Source of the DNA: JAEUMG01 sp046349315
Lineage (GTDB): Bacteria > Pseudomonadota > Alphaproteobacteria > Rhizobiales > Aestuariivirgaceae
Direction of reading: 5' to 3'
Assembly (NCBI GenBank): GCA_046349315.1
Contig: JAXMCQ010000031.1
Coordinates: 1-55,846 of the forward strand
Length of the DNA: 55,846 bases
The position numbers and the translations under genes are program-made. Every line of letters starts with the position of its first letter. Position 1 is the stretch's first letter. The notes beneath the pieces were generated by a model. The model was not told where the DNA came from. It saw only the letters and a program-made list of their open reading frames with translations, and ran no database searches. Below are positions 1 through 7,746 of the stretch, one piece after another.

Positions 1-4
1 AACG

Positions 5-34
5 AAAAAGGGCCCGGAAATTTCCGGGCCCTTT
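5..34 (-). terminator. Rho-independent terminator of carD
   Basis: A perfect 14-bp inverted repeat occupies 7-20 and 21-34 (arms AAAGGGCCCGGAAA and TTTCCGGGCCCTTT). On the minus strand it is followed by a short T-run. It lies 22 bp past the carD stop, so it should end that transcript. Confidence 0.85.
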
Positions 35-56
35 GGCTTGATGGCGGTTGTCTCGA

Positions 57-968
57 TCAGGCCGCCTGTTCGGCGGGAACCTCGGCTTCGGCCTTTTCGC
101 TGGCGCGCTTGGCGTTCTTCGACAGGAACTCCTCGAGTTCCTTGGAGGCCGCATCATCGTCGATACGACGGACAGCGGCATATTCGCGGGCCATGCGCTC
201 GAGTGCCTGTTCATAGAGTTGGCGCTCGGAATAGGACTGCTCGGGCTGGCGCTCGGAGCGGTAGAGGTCGCGCACGACCTCGGCCACCGCAATGAGATCG
301 CCGGAATTGATCTTCGCTTCGTATTCCTGCGCGCGGCGCGACCACATGGTGCGCTTGATGCGGGCGCGGCCTTTCAGGACCTTCATCGCCTGCTCGATCA
401 GATATTTGTCGGCAAGCTTGCGCATGCCCTTCTGTTCGGCGCGGCTGGTCGGCACCTTGAGGCGCAATTTCTCCTTCTCGAAATCCACAATGTAGAGTTC
501 GAGCTTGGCGCCGGCGATCTCCTGCTCCTCGATCTGAACGATCTTGCCGACGCCATGGGCCGGATAGACGATCAGTTCATTGACCTTGAAGGAGAGCTTC
601 TTCGGTGCTTGCGGGGCAGGGGCGGCAGCAGGCGCGGCGGGCTTTGCTGCAACTGGCGGCTGTGCCGGGCGCGGCGCCTGGGGAGCAACAACCTTGGCAG
701 CGGCCGGCGCCGGAGCGGGCGCAGCAGCAGGCTTCACGGGTGCGTGCGCGGCGGGCTTGACCGGCGGGTGGGCCGGCTTGTGAACGGGCTTCGCCGCGGC
801 GGCGGCAGGCTTATGCTGGGCGGCAACGGGCTTCGCCGCCGGCTTATGGGCTGGCTTTGCGGCTTTGACCGTTTTGGCAGCGGGCTTATGTGCGGGCTTG
901 GCGGCCGGCTTCTTTGCGACTGGCTTTTTCTTCACGGTTGCTCTGGCTTTCTTCTTTGCTGTGGCCAT
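57..968 (-). CDS. carD: CarD-family transcriptional regulator with histone H1-like N-terminal tail
   Basis: The product is 303 residues. Residues 1-124 are a low-complexity tail of Lys, Ala, Pro and His (recurrent AAKP and HKPA motifs) resembling histone H1-like or PAKKP tails. Residues 125-290 are a complete CarD/CdnL domain, including the segment VYPAHGVGKI and a helical C-terminal region with WSRR. CarD proteins bind RNA polymerase beta and stabilise open promoter complexes. Most family members are about 160-200 residues, so the tail nearly doubles the protein. It could add non-specific DNA binding (inference). The ATG at 968 is chosen because AAGGAT lies just upstream. The gene is separated from fdxA by a terminator and ends at its own terminator, so it is monocistronic. 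Confidence 0.9.
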   Translation of the reverse strand: MATAKKKARATVKKKPVAKKPAAKPAHKPAAKTVKAAKPAHKPAAKPVAAQHKPAAAAAKPVHKPAHPPVKPAAHAPVKPAAAPAPAPAAAKVVAPQAPRPAQPPVAAKPAAPAAAPAPQAPKKLSFKVNELIVYPAHGVGKIVQIEEQEIAGAKLELYIVDFEKEKLRLKVPTSRAEQKGMRKLADKYLIEQAMKVLKGRARIKRTMWSRRAQEYEAKINSGDLIAVAEVVRDLYRSERQPEQSYSERQLYEQALERMAREYAAVRRIDDDAASKELEEFLSKNAKRASEKAEAEVPAEQAA

Positions 969-1152
969 GACGATAATCCTTGACACTTACGCATGCCCGG
1001 AATTTCGGGCGAACAAACACATCGCCAGGACTCAACAAAGCCCGGGCCTACCCCGCCAAACATCTCCCTGCGACAAATCCGCCGTCGTTATCGTCCACCG
1101 GGCGGGCATCCGCAGAACCCCGCCTTCCGGGCTGAACTTAGATACTCTGGCG

Positions 1153-1179
1153 AAAAAAATCCGAGCTTTGGGGGCTCGG
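1153..1179 (-). terminator. Rho-independent terminator downstream of fdxA
   Basis: On the minus strand the arms CCGAGC and GCTCGG (1174-1179 and 1161-1166) enclose a 7-nt loop and are followed by a run of seven T (A-run at 1153-1159). It closes the helicase/S4/fdxA transcription unit before carD. The rest of 969-1337 holds only the carD leader; I see no gene there. Confidence 0.85.
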
Positions 1180-1337
1180 TCTCATGTCCAGTAGAAATCT
1201 GCCTTCATTGAAGAAGCATATAACACGATTTTACTGAAATTTAAAGGCCGAGTTCTCCGTATACGGTGCAAATCTCCCCGGCGATCCCTGCAGGTCGCCA
1301 AAGAAGGTTAACCGGCCTGAAAGAGGAAAGCGAAACT

Positions 1338-1676
1338 TCAGTCGCCTTCGCCCGGATTGGGTGAAAAATACTTTTCGAACTTGTCTTCAACGCCGTCGAA
1401 TTCCTTGGCGTCGGCCGGCGGATCCTTCTTGGCCGTAATATTCGGCCATTTCGACGCATATTCGGCATTGAGCGCCAGCCATTGCTCAAGCCCCGGCTCG
1501 GTGTCGGGCTTGATAGCGTCGGCCGGGCATTCAGGCTCGCAGACGCCGCAGTCGATGCATTCGTCTGGATGGATGACAAGCATGTTCTCGCCCTCGTAGA
1601 AGCAGTCCACGGGGCAGACCTCGATGCAGTCCATGTATTTGCATTTAATGCAGTTTTCGTTGACGACGTAGGTCAT
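1338..1676 (-). CDS. fdxA: 7Fe ferredoxin FdxA
   Basis: The product is 112 residues, the usual FdxA length, and is a soluble electron carrier. Two cysteine motifs are visible: C9-x2-C12-x4-C17-x3-C21-P and C40-x2-C43-x2-C46-x3-C50-P. This pattern belongs to the ferredoxin family carrying one [3Fe-4S] and one [4Fe-4S] cluster. The C-terminal extension (residues 60-112, with the stretch WPNITAKKDPPADA) is typical of proteobacterial FdxA and separates it from short 2[4Fe-4S] ferredoxins. It lies downstream of the S4-domain gene on the same strand and is followed by a strong terminator. Its redox partner cannot be told from this window. Confidence 0.93.
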   Translation of the reverse strand: MTYVVNENCIKCKYMDCIEVCPVDCFYEGENMLVIHPDECIDCGVCEPECPADAIKPDTEPGLEQWLALNAEYASKWPNITAKKDPPADAKEFDGVEDKFEKYFSPNPGEGD

Positions 1677-1734
1677 TTCAATCGGTCATTCAGTTGAACG
1701 TGCCGGTATAGCAAGGCTCCGGCGGGGCTGCAGC

Positions 1735-2037
1735 TCAATTTTGCGGCGCGGCATGGCTGGGTTGCGGCGCTTCGATCTCTTCGAAGAGCTGGCGGGCCTC
1801 GGAGGCCGGACCCCGCCTCAAGCCGGGAGCCAGGACCTTGACCACCCGTACGCTGTCATGGATAGCGACGGTTATGACATCACCCGGACCGACATCCTGG
1901 GCCGGTTTTACGATCTTGCGATGATTGACCCGGACCCGGCCGGTTTCCACGATTTTCGCGGCAAGGGTCCGGGTCTTGGTGATGCGGGCATGCCAGAGCC
2001 ATTTATCGATGCGGATTCTGGCACCCACATTTTCCAT
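1735..2037 (-). CDS. S4-domain RNA-binding protein, Hsp15/HslR-like
   Basis: The product is about 100 residues. The N-terminal half (from RIDKWLWHARITKTR to about residue 50) is a classic S4 fold that binds structured RNA. The motifs DKWLW and GRVRVN match the Hsp15 (HslR) family. That family is known in E. coli for recycling stalled 50S subunits; whether this protein does so is inference. The ATG overlaps the helicase stop by one base (TGATG), indicating translational coupling. A TTG one codon upstream is an alternative start. The tail after residue 75 is poorly conserved and Pro/Ala-rich. The helicase-S4-fdxA order is a common alphaproteobacterial arrangement. Confidence 0.88.
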   Translation of the reverse strand: MENVGARIRIDKWLWHARITKTRTLAAKIVETGRVRVNHRKIVKPAQDVGPGDVITVAIHDSVRVVKVLAPGLRRGPASEARQLFEEIEAPQPSHAAPQN

Positions 2038-5000
2038 CAACTGGACTTGCCGCCAAACTGCGCCTTGAGCGCGCCAAGCACCGCGAAGGGTGAGTCAGGG
2101 TCGATCGGGCGCTCCGGCTTTCTCGGCGGCCGTTCGGGGCGATCCTGCTTGCCTTGCCGGTCTGGTTTGCGAGGGGGGCGGTCGCGCTTGGGCCGATCGG
2201 GCTTCTGGGCGCCGTCGCCATCGGGCTTGGCAGCCTCCTTGGGCTTCTCACGGCGGTGATGCGGCTTTTTGTGCTTCTTGTCCTGTGAATGACGGAAGGG
2301 TCCCGTATCCTTCGGCCACCAGACTTCAAGCTCGATCTCATCGGTTTCGGTAGGCTGGGCCTCGGCGGGAGTGGCCTCGGCCGGAGCTTCCGCGGCTGGC
2401 GCCGGCTCGCTCTCGACGATTGCCGGGGGAATCTCGGCGGCGCGGATTTCGACTGCCTCCTCGGTTGCCGCAGCTTCGGCTGGCGTAGGTGGCTCGGTTG
2501 TATCGGCTGGCGGTGTTTCCGCCGCAGCTGCTTCCGGTTCCGCCGGTTTGGGGCGCTTCACCTTCTTGCGGTGCATGCGGAAGTCGAGGCTGCGTAGGAT
2601 GGCCTGGAAGTCTTCGCCGGAACAGCCGACGAGCGACATCATGTCCGGCACGATGGTGAAGCCGCCACCTTCCACTGAACCTGACGGGCGCTTTTCCTCC
2701 GGTATGCGTGGGCGCCAGAAGACGCGATCGCGAATGACATCGGCAAGGCGTTCGAGCATGTCGATCCGAACGACACGATTACCGCAAATGCGATAGCCGC
2801 AGACGCCATAGAAACCGCGCGGCGTCGAGCGATCGAAAGCGGCGGAGGTCAAGCCCTGGCCCGGCGATTCGGGAAGATCGGCGAGTTCGACGCGACCATC
2901 CTTCTCGAGACCCAGTCCCCACAGGAGCAGGCGTAACTCGGATGCGGCTGGTTTCAGCAATGCCGGAACATAGACATTGAAGGCGCCGAAGCGCACGCCC
3001 AATTGGCGTAGCTTGGCGCGGTCTTCCTGGCTCAGCGCCTTGATCTCCTCGGCAACCTGTTCGCGAGGCAGGACGCCAAGATTCTCGACGAGACGGAAAG
3101 CGATGCCACGCACCGTTCCTTCTAGTCCTTCGGCTTCGTCGAGCTTCGCCAATGGTTCGATGACCTTGGCGACGTGACGCTCGATGAATTTCTGCAATCG
3201 CGCCTGAACGGCTTCGCGATCGGGTCCGTTCAACTGATCGTCGGCGACAATGTCGATGCGTGGCTTCAAGACGTGTGCGCCGGCGCGCAGACGCGCGATC
3301 GGATCGCCATGCCAGCGGATGCGGCCGTCGCGCGCGAGAATGAGATCGGGATCGGCCGATGCCGCCACCGCCTTGGCGCGCGCGGTGATCTCGGTGGCCA
3401 CCGCCGACATCGACGCCGCCTTCAAGGTGCGGCCATGTACTTCGCTCGCGGCGCCGTCGGGGACGAATTGAAAGCCTTGTATGCGGCCGACATATTCGCC
3501 CTCCACATGAATCGCGCCGTCTTCCTCCACTGTCGACATCAGTTGATCCTTCTGCGCCAGGCGCTTCATCAACACGCTGGTGCGGCGGTCGATAAAACGC
3601 GCAGACAGCCTTTCATGCAAGGCGTCAGATAATTTATCTTCGATTTCGCGGGCCCGTTGCTGCCAGAAGATCGGCGCTTCGAGCCAATCGGCACGATTTG
3701 CGACAAATGTCCAGGTTCGGACATGCGAGATGCGGTTCGACAATGTGTCGATATCGCCTTCGGAGCGATCGCAATGGGCAAGCTGGCGTGCAAACCAGTC
3801 TTCGGGAATGCGCCCATCGCCGGTCATCAGGAAACGGTAAATGCGACCAACCAGATTGGCATGCTCGGCGGCGGAGATGTTGCGATAGTCAGGGATCTGG
3901 CAGACTTCCCACAATCGCGCGACGGCCTCGCGCGTCGTTGCAAGATCGGCGACATCGCCATCGCGCGCCATCGCTTCCAATGCGAGCATGTCGGGGCCGG
4001 GCTGCGCGCGCGTCAAGCCTTCAATGCGGGGCATTGCGTTGAGCGAGTGGCGCAAGGCTTCGAGCGACGTGAAGTCGAATTCGCGATTGCGCCATTGTAG
4101 CATGCGCACTGGTTCGAAATTGTGGTTCTCGATGCGATCGATGGTCTCGGTATCGAAGGGCTCTGCCTCGCCGGTCACACCGAAGGTGCCGTCATTCAAG
4201 TAACGGCCGGCGCGGCCGGCGACTTGTGCAAGTTCGGCGGGATTGAGATTGCGGAACTGGAAGCCGTCGAACTTGCGAATGGTCGCGAAGGCTATATGGT
4301 CGACATCCATGTTGAGGCCCATGCCGATCGCATCGGTCGCAACGAGATAATCGACATCGCCGGATTGATAGAGCGCGACCTGCGCGTTGCGGGTGCGCGG
4401 CGACAAGGCTCCGAGCACGACGGCGGCACCGCCACGCTGACGCCTGATCAATTCGGCTACGGCATAGACCATGTCGGCGGAGAAGGCGACGACGGCAGTG
4501 CGCCGCGGCAGGCGGGTGATCTTCTTTTGGCCGGCATAGGTGAGTTTGGAAAAGCGCGGGCGCGAGACGTGGCTGACGCCCGAAAGCAATTTTTCGACGA
4601 TCGGCCGCATCGTCGCCGCACCGAGCAGCATGGTCTCCTCGCGGCCGCGCCGATGCAGCAGGCGATCGGTAAAGATGTGGCCGCGGTCGAAATCGGCAGC
4701 GAGCTGTATTTCATCGATAGCCAGAAAAGCGACATCGATATCGGCGGGCATCGCTTCAACCGTGCAGACCCAGAAGCGCGGTTGTGCGGGGATGATCTTT
4801 TCTTCACCGGTCACCAGGGCAACCTGGTGATCGCCGACGCGCAAGCGCACGCGGTCGTAAATTTCACGGGCGAGCAAACGTAGCGGCAATCCAATCATGC
4901 CCGAGGCATGGCCAAGCATGCGCTCGACGGCGAGATGGGTCTTGCCTGTATTGGTAGGACCGAGGACTGCGGTGACGTTACGCGGTGGGGGCGGTGGCAT
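2037..5000 (-). CDS. Suv3-like superfamily II RNA helicase with basic C-terminal tail
   Basis: The product is 987 residues. Walker A is GPTNTGKT at 14-21, motif II is DEIQ at 96-99, and the helicase C-terminal signature is DAIGMGLNM at 222-230 with QVAGRAGR (motif VI) at 258-265. DEIQ and the early spacing match the Suv3 family, the RNA helicase of the mitochondrial degradosome; alphaproteobacteria carry a close relative. From about residue 790 the chain becomes an Ala/Glu/Pro linker and then a Lys/Pro/Arg-rich tail, likely disordered and RNA-binding (inference). It is the first gene of the unit with the S4 protein and fdxA. The start is the ATG at 5000, giving a Pro-rich N terminus directly before the first beta strand. 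Confidence 0.9.
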   Translation of the reverse strand: MPPPPPRNVTAVLGPTNTGKTHLAVERMLGHASGMIGLPLRLLAREIYDRVRLRVGDHQVALVTGEEKIIPAQPRFWVCTVEAMPADIDVAFLAIDEIQLAADFDRGHIFTDRLLHRRGREETMLLGAATMRPIVEKLLSGVSHVSRPRFSKLTYAGQKKITRLPRRTAVVAFSADMVYAVAELIRRQRGGAAVVLGALSPRTRNAQVALYQSGDVDYLVATDAIGMGLNMDVDHIAFATIRKFDGFQFRNLNPAELAQVAGRAGRYLNDGTFGVTGEAEPFDTETIDRIENHNFEPVRMLQWRNREFDFTSLEALRHSLNAMPRIEGLTRAQPGPDMLALEAMARDGDVADLATTREAVARLWEVCQIPDYRNISAAEHANLVGRIYRFLMTGDGRIPEDWFARQLAHCDRSEGDIDTLSNRISHVRTWTFVANRADWLEAPIFWQQRAREIEDKLSDALHERLSARFIDRRTSVLMKRLAQKDQLMSTVEEDGAIHVEGEYVGRIQGFQFVPDGAASEVHGRTLKAASMSAVATEITARAKAVAASADPDLILARDGRIRWHGDPIARLRAGAHVLKPRIDIVADDQLNGPDREAVQARLQKFIERHVAKVIEPLAKLDEAEGLEGTVRGIAFRLVENLGVLPREQVAEEIKALSQEDRAKLRQLGVRFGAFNVYVPALLKPAASELRLLLWGLGLEKDGRVELADLPESPGQGLTSAAFDRSTPRGFYGVCGYRICGNRVVRIDMLERLADVIRDRVFWRPRIPEEKRPSGSVEGGGFTIVPDMMSLVGCSGEDFQAILRSLDFRMHRKKVKRPKPAEPEAAAAETPPADTTEPPTPAEAAATEEAVEIRAAEIPPAIVESEPAPAAEAPAEATPAEAQPTETDEIELEVWWPKDTGPFRHSQDKKHKKPHHRREKPKEAAKPDGDGAQKPDRPKRDRPPRKPDRQGKQDRPERPPRKPERPIDPDSPFAVLGALKAQFGGKSS

Positions 5001-5090
5001 GGGGTCTCGGTAATCTAACGCCGGGCAGGCGGGAGTGCTACAGCCGCTTTCCGAAGGCTCCGCCAGTCAAATTTTGTTAATGGTTTGGGC

Positions 5091-5585
5091 ATGACCCCTG
5101 ACATGGTGATTTCCGTTCTGGCGCGACTGGAGCAGAACGGCATGTCCTGCCTTTTGTTCGGCGGCTGGGCGGAGGAGGCCTTCGGACTCGCGATTGCGAG
5201 ACCGCATCGCGATATCGACCTGCTGCTGCCAGCCAGGTCTTTCTCGACATGCGACAAGTTCCTCCGCGCCGGGTCCCCCGAATTTACGGAAATCCCGCTG
5301 AAGCGATTTGCGCATAAGCGCGCCTTTCTTTTCGATGGCGTAATGGTGGAGATTATTCTCGTGCAAGAAACGGGACAGGGCGCGGTCACCAATTTCTGGG
5401 GCGATGTTTCTTTCGCGTGGAAATTGCCGCTTGCGGAACAATGCCACCTCAGCGGGCACGAAGTGCGGGCGGCCTCGCGCGACAATCTCCAACACTTCCG
5501 CAAACATCACGCTCGCACCCAGCCCGGCCGGTGGAAGGATCCGGCATCGCTGATAGCCTCACCTCATTTTGCGACAGGTGATTAA
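5091..5585 (+). CDS. Nucleotidyltransferase-fold protein, single gene
   Basis: The product is 164 residues. Residues 20-45 read as a nucleotidyltransferase core: GGWAEEAFG from residue 24, then HRDIDLLL with the metal-binding pair D41 and D43. This pattern occurs in aminoglycoside adenylyltransferase-like and MNT-type proteins. A third acidic strand, MVEIILV, follows at about residue 86. The substrate cannot be deduced. It is divergent from the helicase (90-bp gap), has no HEPN or toxin partner beside it, and has no strong ribosome-binding site. I chose the ATG at 5091; a TTG two codons upstream is possible. The C-terminal 30 residues look unstructured. Confidence 0.6.
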   Translation: MTPDMVISVLARLEQNGMSCLLFGGWAEEAFGLAIARPHRDIDLLLPARSFSTCDKFLRAGSPEFTEIPLKRFAHKRAFLFDGVMVEIILVQETGQGAVTNFWGDVSFAWKLPLAEQCHLSGHEVRAASRDNLQHFRKHHARTQPGRWKDPASLIASPHFATGD

Positions 5586-6256
5586 CCGGCGGATTCAACG
5601 GCGAACGAACCCCGCCCGAATCACTGACTCATGTCAGATTCAACTTCTGTTCCCCAGCAATCGAATAGGTCGACCCGAGAGGGCCGTCTTGGATCGCGGC
5701 CGAAGCGGGGGGTGGACATGGGCTTTCGTTAAGAAACGGCGGTCAGTCCTTAACGGAGTACGAATGGAATGCCGACAATTCTTCCGGCCGCGTTAACCCT
5801 TGGAACCATCTGGCGAACGGACCGCGCCCGAATCGCTTGCGCCCCGGATTTCGGTTTTTGTTCACACAAGATGTTGTGGTGAGGCGGCATGTGGACTACA
5901 AATCGAGTGCTGTCGAGACGAGATACGGTAGCGATTTCAACGTCTTGCATTAACTACTCTGTGCCGGATCGAGACAGCGTTTTGAAAAAACGTTTGTACA
6001 CGGAGCGTTTCGACGAGGGCCTGGAATGACTGCTGATTTCGCAGTGCGATATCAAAGACATAAGAAAAAAGAGAAAAAATCGCGAAAAAATCCTTGACTG
6101 ACTGCGCAGCTATTCGTATGAATTTGGTCATGCTTCGATAGTTGGCTCCAAGCTTGACCGGGCGGTTTCCATTGTTTAGAGACACGCCCCGAACACGGAG
6201 CCTTGCGGCTCGGCCCTATTGCGGGCTTTTACGAATTTCTGAATTGGAGACGTTTC
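5586..6256. other. 670-bp intergenic region with imperfect direct repeats
   Basis: I find no convincing gene here. Two 23-bp copies starting GGCGAACG and ending CGCCCGAATC lie at 5600-5622 and 5812-5834 and match at 21 of 23 positions; each is preceded by TTAACC 17-19 bp upstream. A 7-bp inverted repeat, CGTTAAG/CTTAACG, lies at 5727-5733 and 5749-5755. The 3' end carries the rpmB promoter. Confidence 0.6.
6094..6122 (+). promoter_or_regulatory. Sigma-70-type promoter of rpmB
   Basis: TTGACT at 6094-6099 and TATGAA at 6117-6122 are separated by exactly 17 bp. The preceding 35 bp are very A-rich, resembling an UP element. The ATG of rpmB is 135 bp downstream. Confidence 0.7.
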
Positions 6257-6553
6257 ATGGCTCGCCGTTGTGAGTTGACGGGTAAGAATGCGCAGGTCGG
6301 CAACAAGGTCAGCCATGCGAACAACAAGACCAAGACTCGGTTCATGCCCAATCTGGTCAGCGTTCATCTGATGAGCGATGCGATGGGGTTGGCTTATAAT
6401 TTCCGCGTCAGTGCTATCGCGCTCAAGTCGGTCGAACATCGCGGCGGGCTCGATGCCTTCCTGGCGAAGGCAAATGACGAAGCCCTTTCGGCTAAGGCGC
6501 TCAAGCTCAAGCGGCAGATCGCCAAGCGCCGCGAGGCGCAGAAGGCCGCCTGA
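6257..6553 (+). CDS. rpmB: 50S ribosomal protein L28
   Basis: The product is 98 residues. The N terminus MARRCELTGK followed by GNKVSHANNKTK is the diagnostic L28 sequence. RFMPNLV and the C-terminal helix KLKRQIAKRREAQ are the usual alphaproteobacterial form. L28 is a structural protein of the large ribosomal subunit. A GGAGA ribosome-binding site lies at 6246-6250, and the gene has its own promoter and terminator, so it is a single-gene unit. It lacks the CxxC zinc pairs of some L28 paralogues, so this is the zinc-independent type. Confidence 0.97.
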   Translation: MARRCELTGKNAQVGNKVSHANNKTKTRFMPNLVSVHLMSDAMGLAYNFRVSAIALKSVEHRGGLDAFLAKANDEALSAKALKLKRQIAKRREAQKAA

Positions 6554-6581
6554 TCCGACAAAAACCGGATTTGCGTTTGCG

Positions 6582-6608
6582 AAAGCCGCTCCGATCGGGG
6601 CGGCTTTT
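6582..6608 (+). terminator. Rho-independent terminator of rpmB
   Basis: AAAGCCGC pairs with GCGGCTTT, with an additional CC/GG pair near a GATC loop, followed by a T-run ending at 6608. It starts 28 bp after the rpmB stop codon. Confidence 0.85.
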
Positions 6609-6649
6609 GAGTTTGTGGATTATTGTAGCGCGGAACGCATCGAAGATTT

Positions 6650-6766
6650 CCCTCCCCCTTGTGGGGAGGGATCAAGGGTGGGGCGGAGACGCTTCCGAAC
6701 ATGTCGAAGAAGTGGACTGAGAATTCAGAACAACCCCCACCCCAACCCTCCCCACAAGGGGGAGGG
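6650..6766. repeat. 117-bp inverted-repeat element
   Basis: The arms 6650-6670 and 6746-6766 are exact 21-bp inverse complements, each beginning CCCTCCCC. The G-rich flanks inside the arms also pair partially. Each arm is itself a small hairpin (CCCTCCCC/GGGGAGGG). This resembles the dispersed intergenic palindromes common in alphaproteobacterial genomes. It ends just upstream of the acyltransferase ribosome-binding site. Confidence 0.75.
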
Positions 6767-6789
6767 TGAAGGAAGGGGGAGAAGGAGAG

Positions 6790-7425
6790 ATGGTGAAGCG
6801 GCATTCGGCGCGTGCGTCGCGCGACGGCGAGCCGAAGGTGCATCCTTCGGCGGTGTTGCGCGAAGCCAAGCTTGGCCGGTTCACCGAGATCAAGGAGCGG
6901 GTGCAGTTCATCGAATCCGAACTCGGCGATTATTCGTATGTCGAGCGGCATTCGGAAGCGATCTACACGGAGATCGGCAAGTTCACAGCGATTGCGTCGG
7001 ATGCGCGGCTCAATGCGCTCGAACATCCGATCGAAAGGGTGAGCCAGCACAAGATCACGTATCGGGCCAATGAGTACTTCCTTAACGCCAAGCTCGATAG
7101 CACATTTCGCGAAAGGCGCCGCGCGCATCGCGTGACGATCGGCAATGATGTGTGGATCGGCCATGGCGCGGTCGTGATGCCCGACGTCACGATCGGGCAT
7201 GGCGCAGTGGTAGCGGCGGGCGCGGTCGTTACGCATAATGTAGAACCTTATGCGATCGTTGCCGGCGTGCCGGCGCGATTTCTCAAATGGCGCTTCGAGC
7301 CGGATGTCAGTGCACGGATCATTGCGCTTTCCTGGTGGGATTGGGAGCACGACCGCTTGGCACAGGCGGTGGATGACATGCGGCTTCTGAGCCCGCATGA
7401 TTTTCTTGCCAAATACGAGAGCTAA
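6790..7425 (+). CDS. Hexapeptide-repeat (XAT-type) acyltransferase
   Basis: The product is 211 residues with a left-handed beta-helix pattern. Early turns are at residues 16-70, and the classic coil IGNDVWIGHGAVV, VTIGHGAVV, AAGAVV runs at 117-147, followed by YAIVAGVPAR. H79 in LEHP is placed like the catalytic histidine of xenobiotic/chloramphenicol acetyltransferases of this fold. The closest family I recall is the transferase hexapeptide protein found near phosphonate genes, but no phn genes are present here. It probably transfers an acetyl group from acetyl-CoA to an unknown acceptor. The start is ATG 6790 with AAGGAG just upstream. It is co-directional with the peptide locus 320 bp downstream; a functional link is speculative. 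Confidence 0.8.
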   Translation: MVKRHSARASRDGEPKVHPSAVLREAKLGRFTEIKERVQFIESELGDYSYVERHSEAIYTEIGKFTAIASDARLNALEHPIERVSQHKITYRANEYFLNAKLDSTFRERRRAHRVTIGNDVWIGHGAVVMPDVTIGHGAVVAAGAVVTHNVEPYAIVAGVPARFLKWRFEPDVSARIIALSWWDWEHDRLAQAVDDMRLLSPHDFLAKYES

Positions 7426-7460
7426 TCGAGCAGCAGACAGCTCTCCGTGCATCGCTTGGC

Positions 7461-7502
7461 GACCTTTCGAGGCCAGGCTTCGCCGCGCTCACAGGGTGAG
7501 GC
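7461..7502. repeat. Degenerate dispersed palindromic repeat
   Basis: On the minus strand this reads CCTCACCCTGTGAG, then GCGGCGAAGC and CTCGAAAGG. It resembles the common rhizobial intergenic element of the form CCTCA...GAG-GC-rich-CTCGA. It lies between the acyltransferase and the peptide gene and may mark a module boundary. Confidence 0.45.
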
Positions 7503-7569
7503 AACTCCACGTGTGAGAGTCCGCGCATGCTTAACGAAAAGAAAAATTCGCGGCGAATTCGACAAGCAT

Positions 7570-7588
7570 CGCTAATGTTTTGTTAGCG
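7570..7588. promoter_or_regulatory. Inverted repeat upstream of the precursor gene
   Basis: CGCTAA at 7570-7575 and TTAGCG at 7583-7588 are separated by 7 nt, about 160 bp before the precursor ATG. It could be an operator for the nearby regulator or a small hairpin. No binding evidence exists. Confidence 0.35.
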
Positions 7589-7682
7589 GGGGGTTGGGAG
7601 TCTGTTGCATCGCAAAATCTCTCAGGCGGTGCGGAACATGCGAGACGCTCGCGCGTTGCGGCTTGCTTGGGGACGGAGCGGT

Positions 7683-7715
7683 ATGGCGCGCAGGGGTTAG
7701 GAATTTCCGCGCCAT
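7683..7715 (+). promoter_or_regulatory. Leader hairpin before the precursor gene
   Basis: ATGGCGCG at 7683-7690 pairs with CGCGCCAT at 7708-7715 across a 17-nt loop. The structure ends 31 nt before the precursor start and leaves its ribosome-binding site free, so it could stabilise the mRNA or act as an operator. Confidence 0.4.
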
Positions 7716-7735
7716 TGTGTACCCAAATACCAATG

Positions 7736-7741
7736 AGGAGG
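7736..7741 (+). promoter_or_regulatory. Strong ribosome-binding site of the precursor peptide
   Basis: AGGAGG lies 5 nt before ATG 7747, a near-ideal Shine-Dalgarno sequence. It fixes the precursor start at 7747 rather than an upstream in-frame codon, and it implies high expression relative to the genes that follow. Confidence 0.8.
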
Positions 7742-7746
7742 TTCTA

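Noticed and set aside
7594..7746. Longer form of the precursor starting 51 codons upstream
   Set aside because: The upstream start has no ribosome-binding site, the extra sequence has leader-RNA features (hairpin at 7683-7715), and AGGAGG stands exactly before ATG 7747.
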